Shown: positions 35,221 through 44,477 of the stretch, one piece after another | Layout: each line of letters starts with the position of its first letter | Position numbering within the stretch: position 1 is the first letter of the stretch | Program-made: the position numbers and the translations under genes | Assembly: GCA_943842425.1 (NCBI GenBank) | Contig: CALTBR010000003.1 | Coordinates: 744,001 to 808,000 of the forward strand | Direction of reading: 5' to 3' | DNA: 64,000 nt | DNA from: UBA974 sp002292405 | GTDB lineage: Bacteria; Bacteroidota; Bacteroidia; Flavobacteriales_D; Sanyastnellaceae | Notes under the pieces: generated by a model | The model's database searches: none | The model's input: the letters and a program-made list of their open reading frames with translations, nothing else | What the model was told of the DNA's origin: nothing

Positions 35221-37110
35221 TTAATCGTTGAAGTGAAGCGTGAAAGGAAGACGGGTTTGGTAGATATCATCTGACTCTAACATTCGCTTAACTGAAAGTA
35301 TTTCGAGGAGAGTAGAATTGTCTTCTCCAAGTAACCCTAGAGCATCTAAACTAGATCTTACTCCAGTTAAATCTTCAATAAACACTTCAAACGGATCACG
35401 TACCTCTGGTAGATAAATATGCTCCGCATCTGGAGAACCTATAAGGTCTTTAGTGTAATTGAGAGCCGTTTCCAAATTTCCTATTTCATCAACAAGTCCG
35501 TTTTCTAATGCATCGTTTCCAGACCAAACCCTTCCTCTTGCCACCTCTTCAACTTGCTCAGCACTCATCCCCCTTCCTTCAGCTACTTTAGACGAAAAAC
35601 CATAATAGATATCTGAAATAATTTCATTGTAGGCCTCTATTTCAAACTCAGACATAGCAAAAACACCGTCGGGTTTTCCCGCATGGCTATGAGTTGCAAT
35701 CTCATCGAATGATATACCTAAATGTTTTTCGTACATCCCTCCTACATTTGGAATAACTCCAAACACACCAATAGATCCAGTTATCGTAGTTGGATTGGCA
35801 AAAATTCTATCGGCAGCACAGCTTATATAGTATCCCCCAGATGCTGCAAGATCACCCATGCTGACAATTAGCTTCTTTCCTGCTTCTTTCAGTAAAACAG
35901 TTTCTCTCCAAATAACATCACTTGCAAGGGCGCTGCCTCCAGGAGAATTAACCCTTAGAATCACTGCTTTCACATCAGGTGCCAAGCGAGCAGAACGAAT
36001 AGCAGCTGCTGTGGTTGCAGAACCTATCGTAGTAGCATCACCATCTCCTGACTCAATAGCACCTACAGCATATACAATAGCTATTTCACCCCCTAAAGGA
36101 TCCTCTTCTTGATCTGAATCGTCGTTGTCACTATCATCAGTAAGCGTCACGATTAAATCTGTAAAAGCTTCTTCTGACATATCCATTCCAAACAGACGCT
36201 CTGACAATGTGTATTCTCCAAATGATATTGTTTCAAGTTCTAAACTATCTAAACGACTTTCTAAAAGATCATCTAACTCATCCTCGTAGAGAGTTGCATC
36301 TATTAAACCTTGTTCTACTGCATCATTCGGTAGGCGTACAGAAATATTTTCTGCTACTGCGTCAAGTTGAGAAACAGGCATGTTTCTACTTATCGCAATA
36401 TCTGAGCTTATTGTTTCCCAAAACTCTCCCAAAAGAGCTTCTAGTTGTTCTTTATTAGCGTCGCTGAAATTTTTACGAAGTAAAGGCTCTACAGCAGATT
36501 TATATTTGTTGTTTGGGCCTCGAAGCACAGTAACGTCAACACCTAATTTATCAAGCAATCCAGGGTAAAACATAGATTGAGCACGAAGTCCTAAAAGAGT
36601 CATTCCTCCAGCTGGATGAAGATAGACTTCGTCTGCAACAGAATTAAGGTAATATCCTCCTTGACTCATTGACTCACTCCATGCTACTACCCACTTTCCA
36701 GATTCACGAAATTCATCAATCCCATCTCTAATATCTTCAAGGGTTGACGGAGATGCCGCTACCCCAGAAATATTTAAATAAAGTCCCTTGATATTATCAT
36801 CAGAGGCAGCTCGGGTAAGACCGTCAAGGATTTGATCTAAACCAATTTGAGGATCAGGAGCAAGACTGGCAAAATTAAATGCAAAGGGCTCATCTCCCCC
36901 TCTCTCAACGATGTTCGCATCGAGATTCATCACAATAACGTTAGCATCGCCAGAGTAAACTTCTGCTTCTGCTTCTTCTAGTTCAGAGATAGCACCGAAA
37001 ATTCCTCCTAAGAGAACACCCACAAATATAAAGATGAGTATAGTCCCTGCGATAAGCATCCCGATGATTGAGCCTATGGTAGAGCTCGCGATATTTTTAA
37101 TAAAATTCAT
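35221..37110 (-). CDS. sppA: signal peptide peptidase SppA, 67-kDa type
   Basis: Inner-membrane serine protease that degrades cleaved signal peptides. The 629-residue product has an N-terminal membrane helix (about 11-38) and two tandem S49 domains. The catalytic dyad is visible: K204 in NNKYKSAVEPLLR and S424 in GDLAASGGYYISCAADRI, equivalent to E. coli K209 and S409. ITGSIGVFG and GRVWSGNDALENGLVDEIG follow as in the family. It precedes the methyltransferase gene on the same strand and diverges from folK. Confidence 0.95.
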   Translation of the reverse strand: MNFIKNIASSTIGSIIGMLIAGTILIFIFVGVLLGGIFGAISELEEAEAEVYSGDANVIVMNLDANIVERGGDEPFAFNFASLAPDPQIGLDQILDGLTRAASDDNIKGLYLNISGVAASPSTLEDIRDGIDEFRESGKWVVAWSESMSQGGYYLNSVADEVYLHPAGGMTLLGLRAQSMFYPGLLDKLGVDVTVLRGPNNKYKSAVEPLLRKNFSDANKEQLEALLGEFWETISSDIAISRNMPVSQLDAVAENISVRLPNDAVEQGLIDATLYEDELDDLLESRLDSLELETISFGEYTLSERLFGMDMSEEAFTDLIVTLTDDSDNDDSDQEEDPLGGEIAIVYAVGAIESGDGDATTIGSATTAAAIRSARLAPDVKAVILRVNSPGGSALASDVIWRETVLLKEAGKKLIVSMGDLAASGGYYISCAADRIFANPTTITGSIGVFGVIPNVGGMYEKHLGISFDEIATHSHAGKPDGVFAMSEFEIEAYNEIISDIYYGFSSKVAEGRGMSAEQVEEVARGRVWSGNDALENGLVDEIGNLETALNYTKDLIGSPDAEHIYLPEVRDPFEVFIEDLTGVRSSLDALGLLGEDNSTLLEILSVKRMLESDDIYQTRLPFTLHFND

Positions 37111-37152
37111 TCTGCAATAATACGAATGTAAATTGCCTGATATTGGTAAAAA

Positions 37153-37683
37153 ATGCTTTTTAGAACAATTTATATTAGTGTGGGATCGAATTTAGGCGAG
37201 CGCGAAACCCTTTTAAAGGAAGGCATCGCTCATCTAGAAAAAGAATTGGTGGAGTTAAAAGCAATTAAATCCATAACCGAATCTCCTATTTATGAAACCC
37301 AAGCATGGGGAATGCCAGAAGGAACCCCTGCCTTTTTAAATCTTGTCGTCGCCATAGAAACAGATGTAACGTTGGAGAACTTACTTCCTTTGTTGCTCGA
37401 AGTAGAAAGTGCTTGTGGAAGGGAACGTAATTTAACAAAATACGAAGCAGATCATTCTGATTCATATGCAAACAGAACCCTCGATATGGATATACTACTA
37501 GACGGAGAAGTTCTCTTGAAAACTAACCATCTAATTGTTCCTCATCCCAAACTAACTCAACGTAGATTTGTATTACAACCCTTGGCAGATCTTGACTCAA
37601 AGATAATAATCCCGGGGGAAAATTGTACTGTAGAAGAAGCTTTAAAAGCTTGTCCTATTAAACCAGAAGTGCTATTAAAGTAA
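37153..37683 (+). CDS. folK: 6-hydroxymethyl-7,8-dihydropterin pyrophosphokinase
   Basis: Folate-pathway kinase. The 176-residue product has the start YISVGSNLGERETLLKEGI, SPIYETQAWG, FLNLVVAIET, the LLLEVESACGRER block, and NRTLDMDILLDGEVLL followed by VPHPKLTQRRFVLQPLADL. These are HPPK ATP- and pterin-binding motifs. It is followed after five bases by the deoxynucleoside kinase gene. Confidence 0.95.
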   Translation: MLFRTIYISVGSNLGERETLLKEGIAHLEKELVELKAIKSITESPIYETQAWGMPEGTPAFLNLVVAIETDVTLENLLPLLLEVESACGRERNLTKYEADHSDSYANRTLDMDILLDGEVLLKTNHLIVPHPKLTQRRFVLQPLADLDSKIIIPGENCTVEEALKACPIKPEVLLK

Positions 37684-37688
37684 AAAGA

Positions 37689-38324
37689 ATGGGGCCATAT
37701 GCTTACATAGCGATTGAGGGAAATATCGGAGCTGGGAAAACCACTTTCAGTAAAATGATGGCGGAGAGGACTGGTAGCAAAGTGATTCATGAAAGATTTG
37801 CGGAAAATCCGTTTTTAGAGCGTTTTTACGAGAACCCCGAGAGTCATGCTTTTTCTGTAGAACTTGCTTTCGTAGCCGATAGATTTAAGCAACTCGGTGA
37901 GGCTCTAGGAAGTCGGAACCTCTTCCGTCAAAACGTTATCTCTGATTATAATTTCGCAAAATCTCTCATCTTTGCGAAGGCGAATCTCCCTAAGAATGAA
38001 TTCTCACTCTTCCGCACTATGTTTGGCCTTATGGAAGACCAAATTCCATCACCGGAAGTTATTGCAGTTCTCAATCCAGGGTTAGAAAAGGTAAAAGAAC
38101 AGATCAAGGAACGAGGCCGGAAATATGAGCAGGATCTTCCGAAAGGATATCTAGAAAAAATCGAGAATGGCTATAAAACCTACTACAAATATCATCGCGG
38201 TTCAAGGGTTCTTTTAATCGATACCTCAGAGCTCGATTTCGTAGAAAATCTAGACGATTACGAGAAACTATTTAACTGCATCATCACCCCACGTAAGCCT
38301 GGAGTGTATGAGATAAAGCCTTGA
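37689..38324 (+). CDS. deoxynucleoside kinase
   Basis: 211-residue P-loop kinase of the dNK/dGK-dCK family that salvages deoxynucleosides. Walker A is GNIGAGKTTFSKMM near residue 12. The substrate-binding Glu lies in HERFAENPFLERFYENPE, the DRS/ERS-like region is FRQNVISDYNFAKSLIFAKANL, and the LID Arg residues fall in KERGRKYEQDLPKGYLEKIENGYKTYY. Base preference is not clear. The folK-dNK pair is close (five bases), so cotranscription is likely. Confidence 0.9.
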   Translation: MGPYAYIAIEGNIGAGKTTFSKMMAERTGSKVIHERFAENPFLERFYENPESHAFSVELAFVADRFKQLGEALGSRNLFRQNVISDYNFAKSLIFAKANLPKNEFSLFRTMFGLMEDQIPSPEVIAVLNPGLEKVKEQIKERGRKYEQDLPKGYLEKIENGYKTYYKYHRGSRVLLIDTSELDFVENLDDYEKLFNCIITPRKPGVYEIKP

Positions 38325-38347
38325 GTGAAAAATAACATCCAAATCAC

Positions 38348-39766
38348 ATGCGTAGAAAAGATTTTATCAAATTAAGTACCCTCTTTGGTGGAGGATTATT
38401 TTCTGGCGCTTCGTATGCTGGCAATAGGAAAAAGCGTATTTCTGATCTCCACCCTAGCGAAGCTTTTGCGAATGCTGGAATTCAAGGAAGTATGTTCGAT
38501 TATGCAGATGCTCCTATAGAAAAAGTAAGAGTAGCAATTGTAGGGCTGGGAAATCGTGGCAGCACATTGGTGGAGATGTTGAGCTGGTTGGTAAGGCATA
38601 ATCACGCAGAAATAGTTGCTATTTGTGATGTACAACCTGAGTTTTTAGATAGAGCAGAAGAAAGCATAGCAAAATTCCAGAGTTCTGCTCCGAGGCGAGT
38701 AGATGGAAGCTCCGATGAAAACGCATGGCAAAACATGTGCAATACTGAAGAGGCTGACTTGCTTCTCGTGACATCACCATGGAGGTGGCATGCTCCTATG
38801 GCAATTTATGCGATGGAAAAAGGTTTGCACGTAGCTACCGAAGTTCCCATAGCATATACAGTACATGAAAATTTAGAAATTCTAAAGACCGCAGAAAGGA
38901 CCCAGAGGCATTGCATTATGCTAGAAAATTGCTGTTACAATGAGGAAGAACTTTTTGTATTGAATATGGTAAAAGAGGGCGCTTTTGGAGACCTAACTCA
39001 CGCTGAATGTGCGTACATACACGATCTGAGACAGCTGCTTATTGATGAGAAATACTACCACAACCGTTGGCGTCTGCAACACCATCTTGAGAGAGATGGA
39101 AACCTATACACCACGCATGGTCTAGGTCCTGTTTGCATGTATATGGATATTTTAAGAGGCGACAATTTGAGCCACTTAATTTCCATGAGTTCGAACGAAG
39201 CTTCCCTATCAAAAGCCCTTAGAGAATCTGAAGATCCTTCTTTAAATGCCCTAGCTAATCAAGTTAAATGTGGTGACGTAAATACTACCCTCATCAAGAC
39301 TGAACAGGGAAGAAGTATTATGCTACAATTCGATGTTCATACTGGACGACCATATAATAGATTGAATAAACTCTGTGGATCGGAAGCTACCCACTATGGT
39401 TACCCTTCACGGCTGTATAAAGACCATGGACCCACTTGGAATTGGCACAGGTGGGAAGATGAAGAGGGGTATAAAGGATATAAAGAAAAATTCTCGCATC
39501 CTATGCGGAGCAAGCTCCAATCTCAGATTTCAGAAAACGAACAAGGCCACGGAGGAATGGATTTTGTGATGATGTATAGACTTATTAGATCTCTCAACAA
39601 AGGTGTTTCACTTGACTTAAATGTTTACGACGGAGTGCTGTGGTCTTTAGTCGGAGCATTAAGCGAAAAGAGCGTAGCATTTGGAAACAAAAAAGTGAAT
39701 ATCCCAGACATTACAAACGGAGCTTGGAAAACGCCAAGGGTGCATCCGGTCTTTAGAGAGTTTTAA
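38348..39766 (+). CDS. Tat-exported Gfo/Idh/MocA-family protein, GH109-like
   Basis: 472 residues. The N-terminus MRRKDFIKLSTLFGGG has a twin-arginine signal. A Rossmann NAD-binding motif (VRVAIVGLGNRGSTLVEM) follows, then CDVQPEFLDRAEES, HVATEVPIAYTVHENLEIL and ENCCYNEEELFVLNMV, and the C-terminal dimer domain with HDLRQLLIDEKYYHNRWRLQHHLERDGNLYTTHGLG. These blocks match GH109 alpha-N-acetylgalactosaminidases, which use NAD in a redox-assisted hydrolysis. GalNAc as substrate is inferred. It lies 23 bases after the deoxynucleoside kinase gene and is convergent with sucD. Confidence 0.8.
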   Translation: MRRKDFIKLSTLFGGGLFSGASYAGNRKKRISDLHPSEAFANAGIQGSMFDYADAPIEKVRVAIVGLGNRGSTLVEMLSWLVRHNHAEIVAICDVQPEFLDRAEESIAKFQSSAPRRVDGSSDENAWQNMCNTEEADLLLVTSPWRWHAPMAIYAMEKGLHVATEVPIAYTVHENLEILKTAERTQRHCIMLENCCYNEEELFVLNMVKEGAFGDLTHAECAYIHDLRQLLIDEKYYHNRWRLQHHLERDGNLYTTHGLGPVCMYMDILRGDNLSHLISMSSNEASLSKALRESEDPSLNALANQVKCGDVNTTLIKTEQGRSIMLQFDVHTGRPYNRLNKLCGSEATHYGYPSRLYKDHGPTWNWHRWEDEEGYKGYKEKFSHPMRSKLQSQISENEQGHGGMDFVMMYRLIRSLNKGVSLDLNVYDGVLWSLVGALSEKSVAFGNKKVNIPDITNGAWKTPRVHPVFREF

Positions 39767-39787
39767 AAGAGTTGTCCTGAGGTAAAA

Positions 39788-40657
39788 TCACCCAATTAGT
39801 TCAGCCATCTTCGAGCCGATGTGTGCTGGGCTGTCCACAACGTGGATTCCACACTCACTCATGACACGCTTCTTCGCTTCGGCAGTCTCGTCTTCGCCGC
39901 TAACGATCGCTCCGGCATGACCCATGGTACGTCCTTTAGGAGCGGTAACTCCTGCGATGAAACCTACTACTGGCTTCGTGCCGTGCTCTTTGATCCAGCG
40001 AGCAGCGTTGACTTCTAGGTCACCTCCTATCTCGCCTATCATCACAATACCCTTCGTCTCGTCGTCCGCCATAAGTAGCTTGACAGCGTCGAGGGTCGTG
40101 GTGCCTATGATAGGATCGCCGCCTATGCCAATCGCTGTTGTTTGACCTAAACCTGCCTTAGTACACTGATCCACAGCTTCATAAGTGAGGGTTCCGGACT
40201 TCGACACGATGCCCACTTTGCCTGGCTCGAATATAAACCCAGGCATAATACCGACCTTAGCTTCTCCAGCAGTCATCACCCCAGGGCAGTTAGGGCCTAT
40301 GAGTGTGCAATCGCGCTGATCGATGTACTGCTTCACCCCTACCATATCTGCCACGGGAATACCTTCAGTAATACATATGATGACTTTAATGCCACCGTCA
40401 GCTGCCTCCATAATCGCATCAGCTGCGAAAGCTGGGGGGACGAAAAGAATACTCACGTCAGCTCCAGTTTCTTTAACAGCGTCTTGAACGGTATTAAAAA
40501 CTGGCTTTCCAAGATGAGTCTGACCGCCTTTTCCAGGAGTTACTCCGCCTACGACATTGGAGCCGTAATCAATCATTTGGCCTGCATGAAAAGTCCCTTC
40601 ACTACCTGTAAATCCTTGAACGATAATCTTAGAATCTTTGTTAACTAGAACACTCAT
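39788..40657 (-). CDS. sucD: succinyl-CoA synthetase subunit alpha
   Basis: TCA-cycle enzyme subunit that carries CoA and the phosphohistidine. The 289-residue product has IVQGFTGSEGTFHAGQMI (CoA-binding Rossmann), GGVTPGKGGQTHLGKPVF, GPNCPGVMTAGEAKVGIMPG, SKSGTLTYEAVDQ and the phosphorylated H247 in TMGHAGAIVSG. The partner sucC is not adjacent. The gene is richer in G and C at third positions than its neighbours, consistent with strong expression. Confidence 0.97.
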   Translation of the reverse strand: MSVLVNKDSKIIVQGFTGSEGTFHAGQMIDYGSNVVGGVTPGKGGQTHLGKPVFNTVQDAVKETGADVSILFVPPAFAADAIMEAADGGIKVIICITEGIPVADMVGVKQYIDQRDCTLIGPNCPGVMTAGEAKVGIMPGFIFEPGKVGIVSKSGTLTYEAVDQCTKAGLGQTTAIGIGGDPIIGTTTLDAVKLLMADDETKGIVMIGEIGGDLEVNAARWIKEHGTKPVVGFIAGVTAPKGRTMGHAGAIVSGEDETAEAKKRVMSECGIHVVDSPAHIGSKMAELIG

Positions 40658-40694
40658 GTTTTAATGTATTTTTCTACTCGGGTGTAATGCGCCT

Positions 40695-40702
40695 CAAATT
40701 TA
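40695..40702 (-). promoter_or_regulatory. putative sucD -7 element
   Basis: The minus strand reads TAAATTTG, a perfect TAnnTTTG, 37 bases before the sucD ATG. No TTG lies at the standard distance upstream, so the call is weak. Confidence 0.35.
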
Positions 40703-40774
40703 GACCAAACCACATCTATCCTCCCCTTTTTTACCCCACTTTTGCACAGTAATTATTACCGCGTGAAAAACACT

Positions 40775-42151
40775 ATGCCCACGGCCTTAGATGGCTCAAC
40801 GATTGTCGCTATCTCTACAGCTCCCGGAGCCGGAGGAATTGCCGTAGTTCGTGTTTCTGGACCTCAAGCTCTAGAGTTCTCCAGCGCCGTGTTTTCAAAA
40901 ACACTCAACTCAGAATTAGATCGAAAGGTCGTTTTTGGTCGCATCCTGTCCGAATCCGAGCCGCGTGAAACAATTGACGAAGGGCTCGCCCTGGTTTTAT
41001 GCGGACCTGGTTCATACACGGGTGAGGACACAGTAGAGTTAAATATCCACGGCTCGTCGTTCATCCAGGCAGAAGTCGTACGCCTCCTCGTGATTGCGGG
41101 ATGTCGTCTTGCGGGACCGGGAGAGTTTACGCAACGCGCCTTTTTAAATGGGCGTCTCGACCTCACCCAAGCTGAGGCCGTAGCTGATCTCATCGCCTCC
41201 GAACATCGTGGTGCCCACAGACTTGCTATCTCTCAACTTCGAGGAGGCTTCTCTCGCGAAATCGGCGCTTTGCGCGAAGCTCTAATTGGGTTTGCCGGAC
41301 TCCTCGAGCTGGAGCTCGATTTCTCTGAAGAAGACGTAGAATTTGCGGACCGAGCGCGCTTTAACGACTTGTTAAACGATCTCCTTTCTCGAGTCTCCTC
41401 CCTTGCCGCCTCTTTCCGTGCAGGCAATGCCATAAAATCTGGCGTTCCTGTCGCCATTCTCGGTGCACCCAACGCAGGAAAATCCACATTGCTCAACATT
41501 CTTTTAGGTGACGACAAAGCCATCGTCTCAGATATTGCCGGAACCACCCGAGATATCATCGAAGACACCTGCGTAATCGACGGCACGCTCTTTCGATTCA
41601 TCGACACCGCCGGTCTTCGCAATACCGAGGACGAAATAGAAAGTGAAGGAATCCGACGCGCCATGACAAAAGCAGAGAGCGCACATTCAGTTCTTTACCT
41701 GCTTGACGCCTCTTGTGAATCGGCGAAAACGGCATCTAAAGCCATCGCGGATTTGAATCTTCCTGAGGAGATTGTTGTAATTGCAGTTTGGAACAAATGT
41801 GACTTGAGTGAAAAAGTGTTTGAAAGAGTAGATACCGCATCCAGTACGTTAGAAATCTCCGCATCCAAAGGAGAAGGCATTTCAGAACTTCGAGATGTAC
41901 TCTCAACTTCTCACGGACTACAAGCCTCGACTTCCTCTTTAGTGGTAACAAACGAAAGACATTTCGAAGCGCTCGTTTTAGCGGAGAAGTCATTGCTAGC
42001 TGTTCAAACCGGGCTATCAAGCGACCTCCCCTCCGACCTCGTATCCATAGACGTTAGAGAGTCATTACATCATTTAGGTTCAATCACGGGAGCCGTCCAC
42101 GCAGATGATATCCTGGGACATATCTTTTCTCATTTCTGTATCGGAAAGTAA
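40775..42151 (+). CDS. mnmE: tRNA modification GTPase MnmE
   Basis: With MnmG it makes the cmnm5 modification at U34 of certain tRNAs. The 458-residue product has the N-terminal folate-binding domain (TIVAISTAPGAGGIAVVRVSG; AFLNGRLDLTQAEAVADLI), a G domain with GAPNAGKSTLLN, DIAGTTRDIIED, DTAGLRNTEDEIE and NKCD, and the invariant C-terminal CIGK. I use ATG at 40775; GTG (40763) and TTG (40742) are open upstream but extend before the family start. The first two thirds are clearly richer in G+C than the last third and the flanking DNA. Confidence 0.96.
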   Translation: MPTALDGSTIVAISTAPGAGGIAVVRVSGPQALEFSSAVFSKTLNSELDRKVVFGRILSESEPRETIDEGLALVLCGPGSYTGEDTVELNIHGSSFIQAEVVRLLVIAGCRLAGPGEFTQRAFLNGRLDLTQAEAVADLIASEHRGAHRLAISQLRGGFSREIGALREALIGFAGLLELELDFSEEDVEFADRARFNDLLNDLLSRVSSLAASFRAGNAIKSGVPVAILGAPNAGKSTLLNILLGDDKAIVSDIAGTTRDIIEDTCVIDGTLFRFIDTAGLRNTEDEIESEGIRRAMTKAESAHSVLYLLDASCESAKTASKAIADLNLPEEIVVIAVWNKCDLSEKVFERVDTASSTLEISASKGEGISELRDVLSTSHGLQASTSSLVVTNERHFEALVLAEKSLLAVQTGLSSDLPSDLVSIDVRESLHHLGSITGAVHADDILGHIFSHFCIGK

Positions 42152-42479
42152 CCAACATAAAATAAAAAGTAAATTTCTCATACCCTCAAATATCGGAAAC
42201 TATTTCTTGATGAACACAGACCTTAATTTTTAATCCCGGACGCAACGAGCAGCACACCCGATCTCTTTTCCGATGTAGCTTCGGATGACAGTGTCGCTCG
42301 CTTCGGCATATCAGAAAGTTTAAGACTCGGTATCTCTAATCCACGTAATTAAGCGAACGTAACATTTAGATTCTTATGACTAAGCATTCTAAAGCTTTTA
42401 GCGACTATGTCAAGAAACAGATAATGAATTTAAAGAAGCTCTTCAAATTGCTAAATAATATATCAAATATTCTTTATTT
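42152..42479. other. intergenic stretch without a convincing gene
   Basis: About 330 bases. The part 42225-42350 is richer in G+C (segments such as CGCAACGAGCAGCACACC and TCGCTCGCTTCGGC) than the AT-rich remainder. A short frame on the plus strand ends at 42458 with QETDNEFKEALQIAK, which could be the decayed end of a helical protein. A 36-codon frame from 42376 overlaps it. I see no tRNA, terminator or clear repeat. Confidence 0.4.
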
Positions 42480-42938
42480 TTATTGAAAAAATTTATTTAA
42501 AATCTCTTCTCTGTAATCGAAAATGTTTTTTAACTTTTTCTTTATAAAAAAAGCATTTACTAAATCACCAAGAACTCCAAAGGGTGGCATATATGTAATG
42601 ATATCAATCATTTCAGTTGATTCAGAATTAATTACCTTAAAGATGTGCTGATGATGCCAAAATTTATAAGGACCGTGAAGTTGATGATCTATGAATTTTT
42701 TGTTTTTCGATACATGACTAATTTCTGTAATCCATGATGTTTTTATATTGAAAAATGGAATGATCTTGTATGTGATAATCATACCTTCTTCCATCTTCTC
42801 ACTTGATTGATTTATAATTTGAAAACCAATGTCACTTGGAGTTATTTTATTGAGATTTTCAGGTCTAGAAACAAAAGACCACAGGGTATCTATATCCGTT
42901 TTTATAATTTGTTTTTTCTTAATTTGATAGTACCCCAT
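42480..42938 (-). CDS. SRPBCC-family ligand-binding protein
   Basis: 152 residues of the START/Bet v 1-like superfamily: an N-terminal strand (QIKKKQIIKTDIDTLWSFVSRPENLNKITPSDIGFQII), central beta strands (IPFFNIKTSWITEIS; KKFIDHQLHGPYKFWHHQHIF) and a long C-terminal helix (KLKNIFDYREEILNKFF). The pattern resembles COG4276 proteins, whose ligand is unknown. The gene is very AT-rich, unlike mnmE on one side, and sits alone in a sparse region, so horizontal acquisition is possible. Confidence 0.75.
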   Translation of the reverse strand: MGYYQIKKKQIIKTDIDTLWSFVSRPENLNKITPSDIGFQIINQSSEKMEEGMIITYKIIPFFNIKTSWITEISHVSKNKKFIDHQLHGPYKFWHHQHIFKVINSESTEMIDIITYMPPFGVLGDLVNAFFIKKKLKNIFDYREEILNKFFQ

Positions 42939-43287
42939 TGGACTTTATTAGGTGATCTTTATTAATTGATTTTTCTAAATATACATTTTAGACTTACAAG
43001 ATACGGAGAATCTAAATTACTTAGTTAGCGTATATCAACTTAGAGCTGGAGAACTACATCCTAAACATTGAAAATTGAATAGATAAGAGTGAATCACTCA
43101 CTTTGATTTACTACCTTTACAGCCAACAATATAGATAGAGGTATACTTCAACAATCTATTAAAAATGCAAGGTTTTGTACCCTATTTGTAACTTGTGAGC
43201 ATAAGTTACTGAAAATCAATTCTGATTACTTTTTGTGTCAAGTTCAGTGTCTAGAAAGTAACTTTGCTTAATCTAAACTTAGAGTGA
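42939..43287. other. AT-rich intergenic stretch upstream of trhO
   Basis: About 350 bases with no frame of convincing length and no recognisable repeat. The last 60 bases hold the trhO promoter; nothing else is identified. Confidence 0.5.
43233..43266 (+). promoter_or_regulatory. trhO promoter
   Basis: TTG at 43233-43235 (in a TTTTG run) and TAACTTTG at 43259-43266 are 23 bases apart, matching TTG-N17-23-TAnnTTTG. The start codon lies 21 bases after the -7 element. Confidence 0.6.
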
Positions 43288-44337
43288 ATGGATCCTAACG
43301 CTGGTAAGAAAAAATTGAGGAATAAACTCGGGAGAGATGAAGCTATTGCTGCACTTGAAGCCGAGGACTTTGAACGTAAGACGACATCATTTTATAGATA
43401 TGTAAAGATATCTGACCCCAACTCGATGAGAGACTTGCTTTACAGTGAATGGTCAAACTTGGGAGTGTTTGGGAGAGTTTACTTAGCGCAAGAGGGTATC
43501 AATGCTCAGATTTCAGTACCTAAACCGCAGTGGTCCAAATTTATCAAAACGCTCCATTCTCACAAAGAATTTGACTTGATGCACCAGAAAAACGCTGTTG
43601 AAGACGATGGGAAATCGTTTTTTAAATTGATCATAAAAGTCAAAGAACAGATTGTGGCAGATGGGTTGGCTTTTGGTGAATACGATATAACGAATGTCGG
43701 GAATCATCTCAATGCAGCGCAGTGGAATGAAGCCATGGACAAGGGAGCCACAATTGTGGATATGCGAAATCATTATGAGAGTGAGATTGGACATTTCGAA
43801 GGTGCCATTTGCCCTCAATCTGAAACCTTCAAAGAAGAACTGCCCGAGGTCCTTATTGATTTAAAAGACAAGGAAGATGATCAAATACTGTTATACTGCA
43901 CAGGCGGAATACGCTGTGAAAAAGCATCTGCATATCTGAAACATCATGGATTTAATGACGTGAATCAGCTTCACGGAGGGATTATAGATTATGCCAGGCA
44001 AATTGAACTAGATGAGGGTCTAGACAATAAATTTATTGGCAAGAATTTCGTTTTCGATGAGCGATTGGGAGAACGGATCTCCGATGAGGTGATTTCAAAT
44101 TGTCACCAGTGTGGTGAACGCTCAGATGATCACGTTAACTGCCAGAATAAGACCTGCAATCTCCTATTTATACAATGCAAAAAGTGTGCTACTGAACACT
44201 CAGGTTGCTGTTCTAAACTCTGTATAGAATATTCCCTTCTTCCAGAAGAGGAGCAGGTAGCTAGAAGAAAGGGTGAAAAAAACGATTCCCGATTTCACAA
44301 CCATCAGAAAAGGGATCTGTCACAAGGATTAAAATAG
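43288..44337 (+). CDS. trhO: oxygen-dependent tRNA uridine(34) hydroxylase, rhodanese-fold
   Basis: 349 residues, UPF0176/YceA family, which makes 5-hydroxyuridine at tRNA position 34. An N-terminal acylphosphatase-like domain (FYRYVKISDP; FGRVYLAQEGINAQISVP) is followed by a rhodanese domain with the active-site C204 in LLYCTGGIRCEKASAYL, and VNQLHGGIIDYARQ. A Cys-rich C-terminal segment (CHQCGERSDDHVNCQNKTC; CKKCATEHSGCCSKLC) matches the family. An independent promoter lies just upstream. Confidence 0.93.
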   Translation: MDPNAGKKKLRNKLGRDEAIAALEAEDFERKTTSFYRYVKISDPNSMRDLLYSEWSNLGVFGRVYLAQEGINAQISVPKPQWSKFIKTLHSHKEFDLMHQKNAVEDDGKSFFKLIIKVKEQIVADGLAFGEYDITNVGNHLNAAQWNEAMDKGATIVDMRNHYESEIGHFEGAICPQSETFKEELPEVLIDLKDKEDDQILLYCTGGIRCEKASAYLKHHGFNDVNQLHGGIIDYARQIELDEGLDNKFIGKNFVFDERLGERISDEVISNCHQCGERSDDHVNCQNKTCNLLFIQCKKCATEHSGCCSKLCIEYSLLPEEEQVARRKGEKNDSRFHNHQKRDLSQGLK

Positions 44338-44477
44338 AGTCAAACACTGGAAGTTTCATCGTACCATGTGACTCAAAGAGACTTTATCGTGTTCTAAAAC
44401 AAAAATGGGAGACAATCTTTCGATTATAACCCGTCAAGGATATGGGGAAGTTTGGTCCCACAATATAAATTTTAAAA

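Noticed and set aside
41233..41664. 143-codon minus-strand frame
   Set aside because: Antisense of mnmE; the length comes from the higher G+C of that region, and the product is Ser/Arg-rich low-complexity.
42376..42486. 36-codon plus-strand frame
   Set aside because: Lys/Leu/Asn-rich, no motif, overlaps the 3' end of the SRPBCC gene; treated as noncoding.
43080..43230. Possible small RNA upstream of trhO
   Set aside because: No hairpin with a T-run and no promoter of its own could be found.
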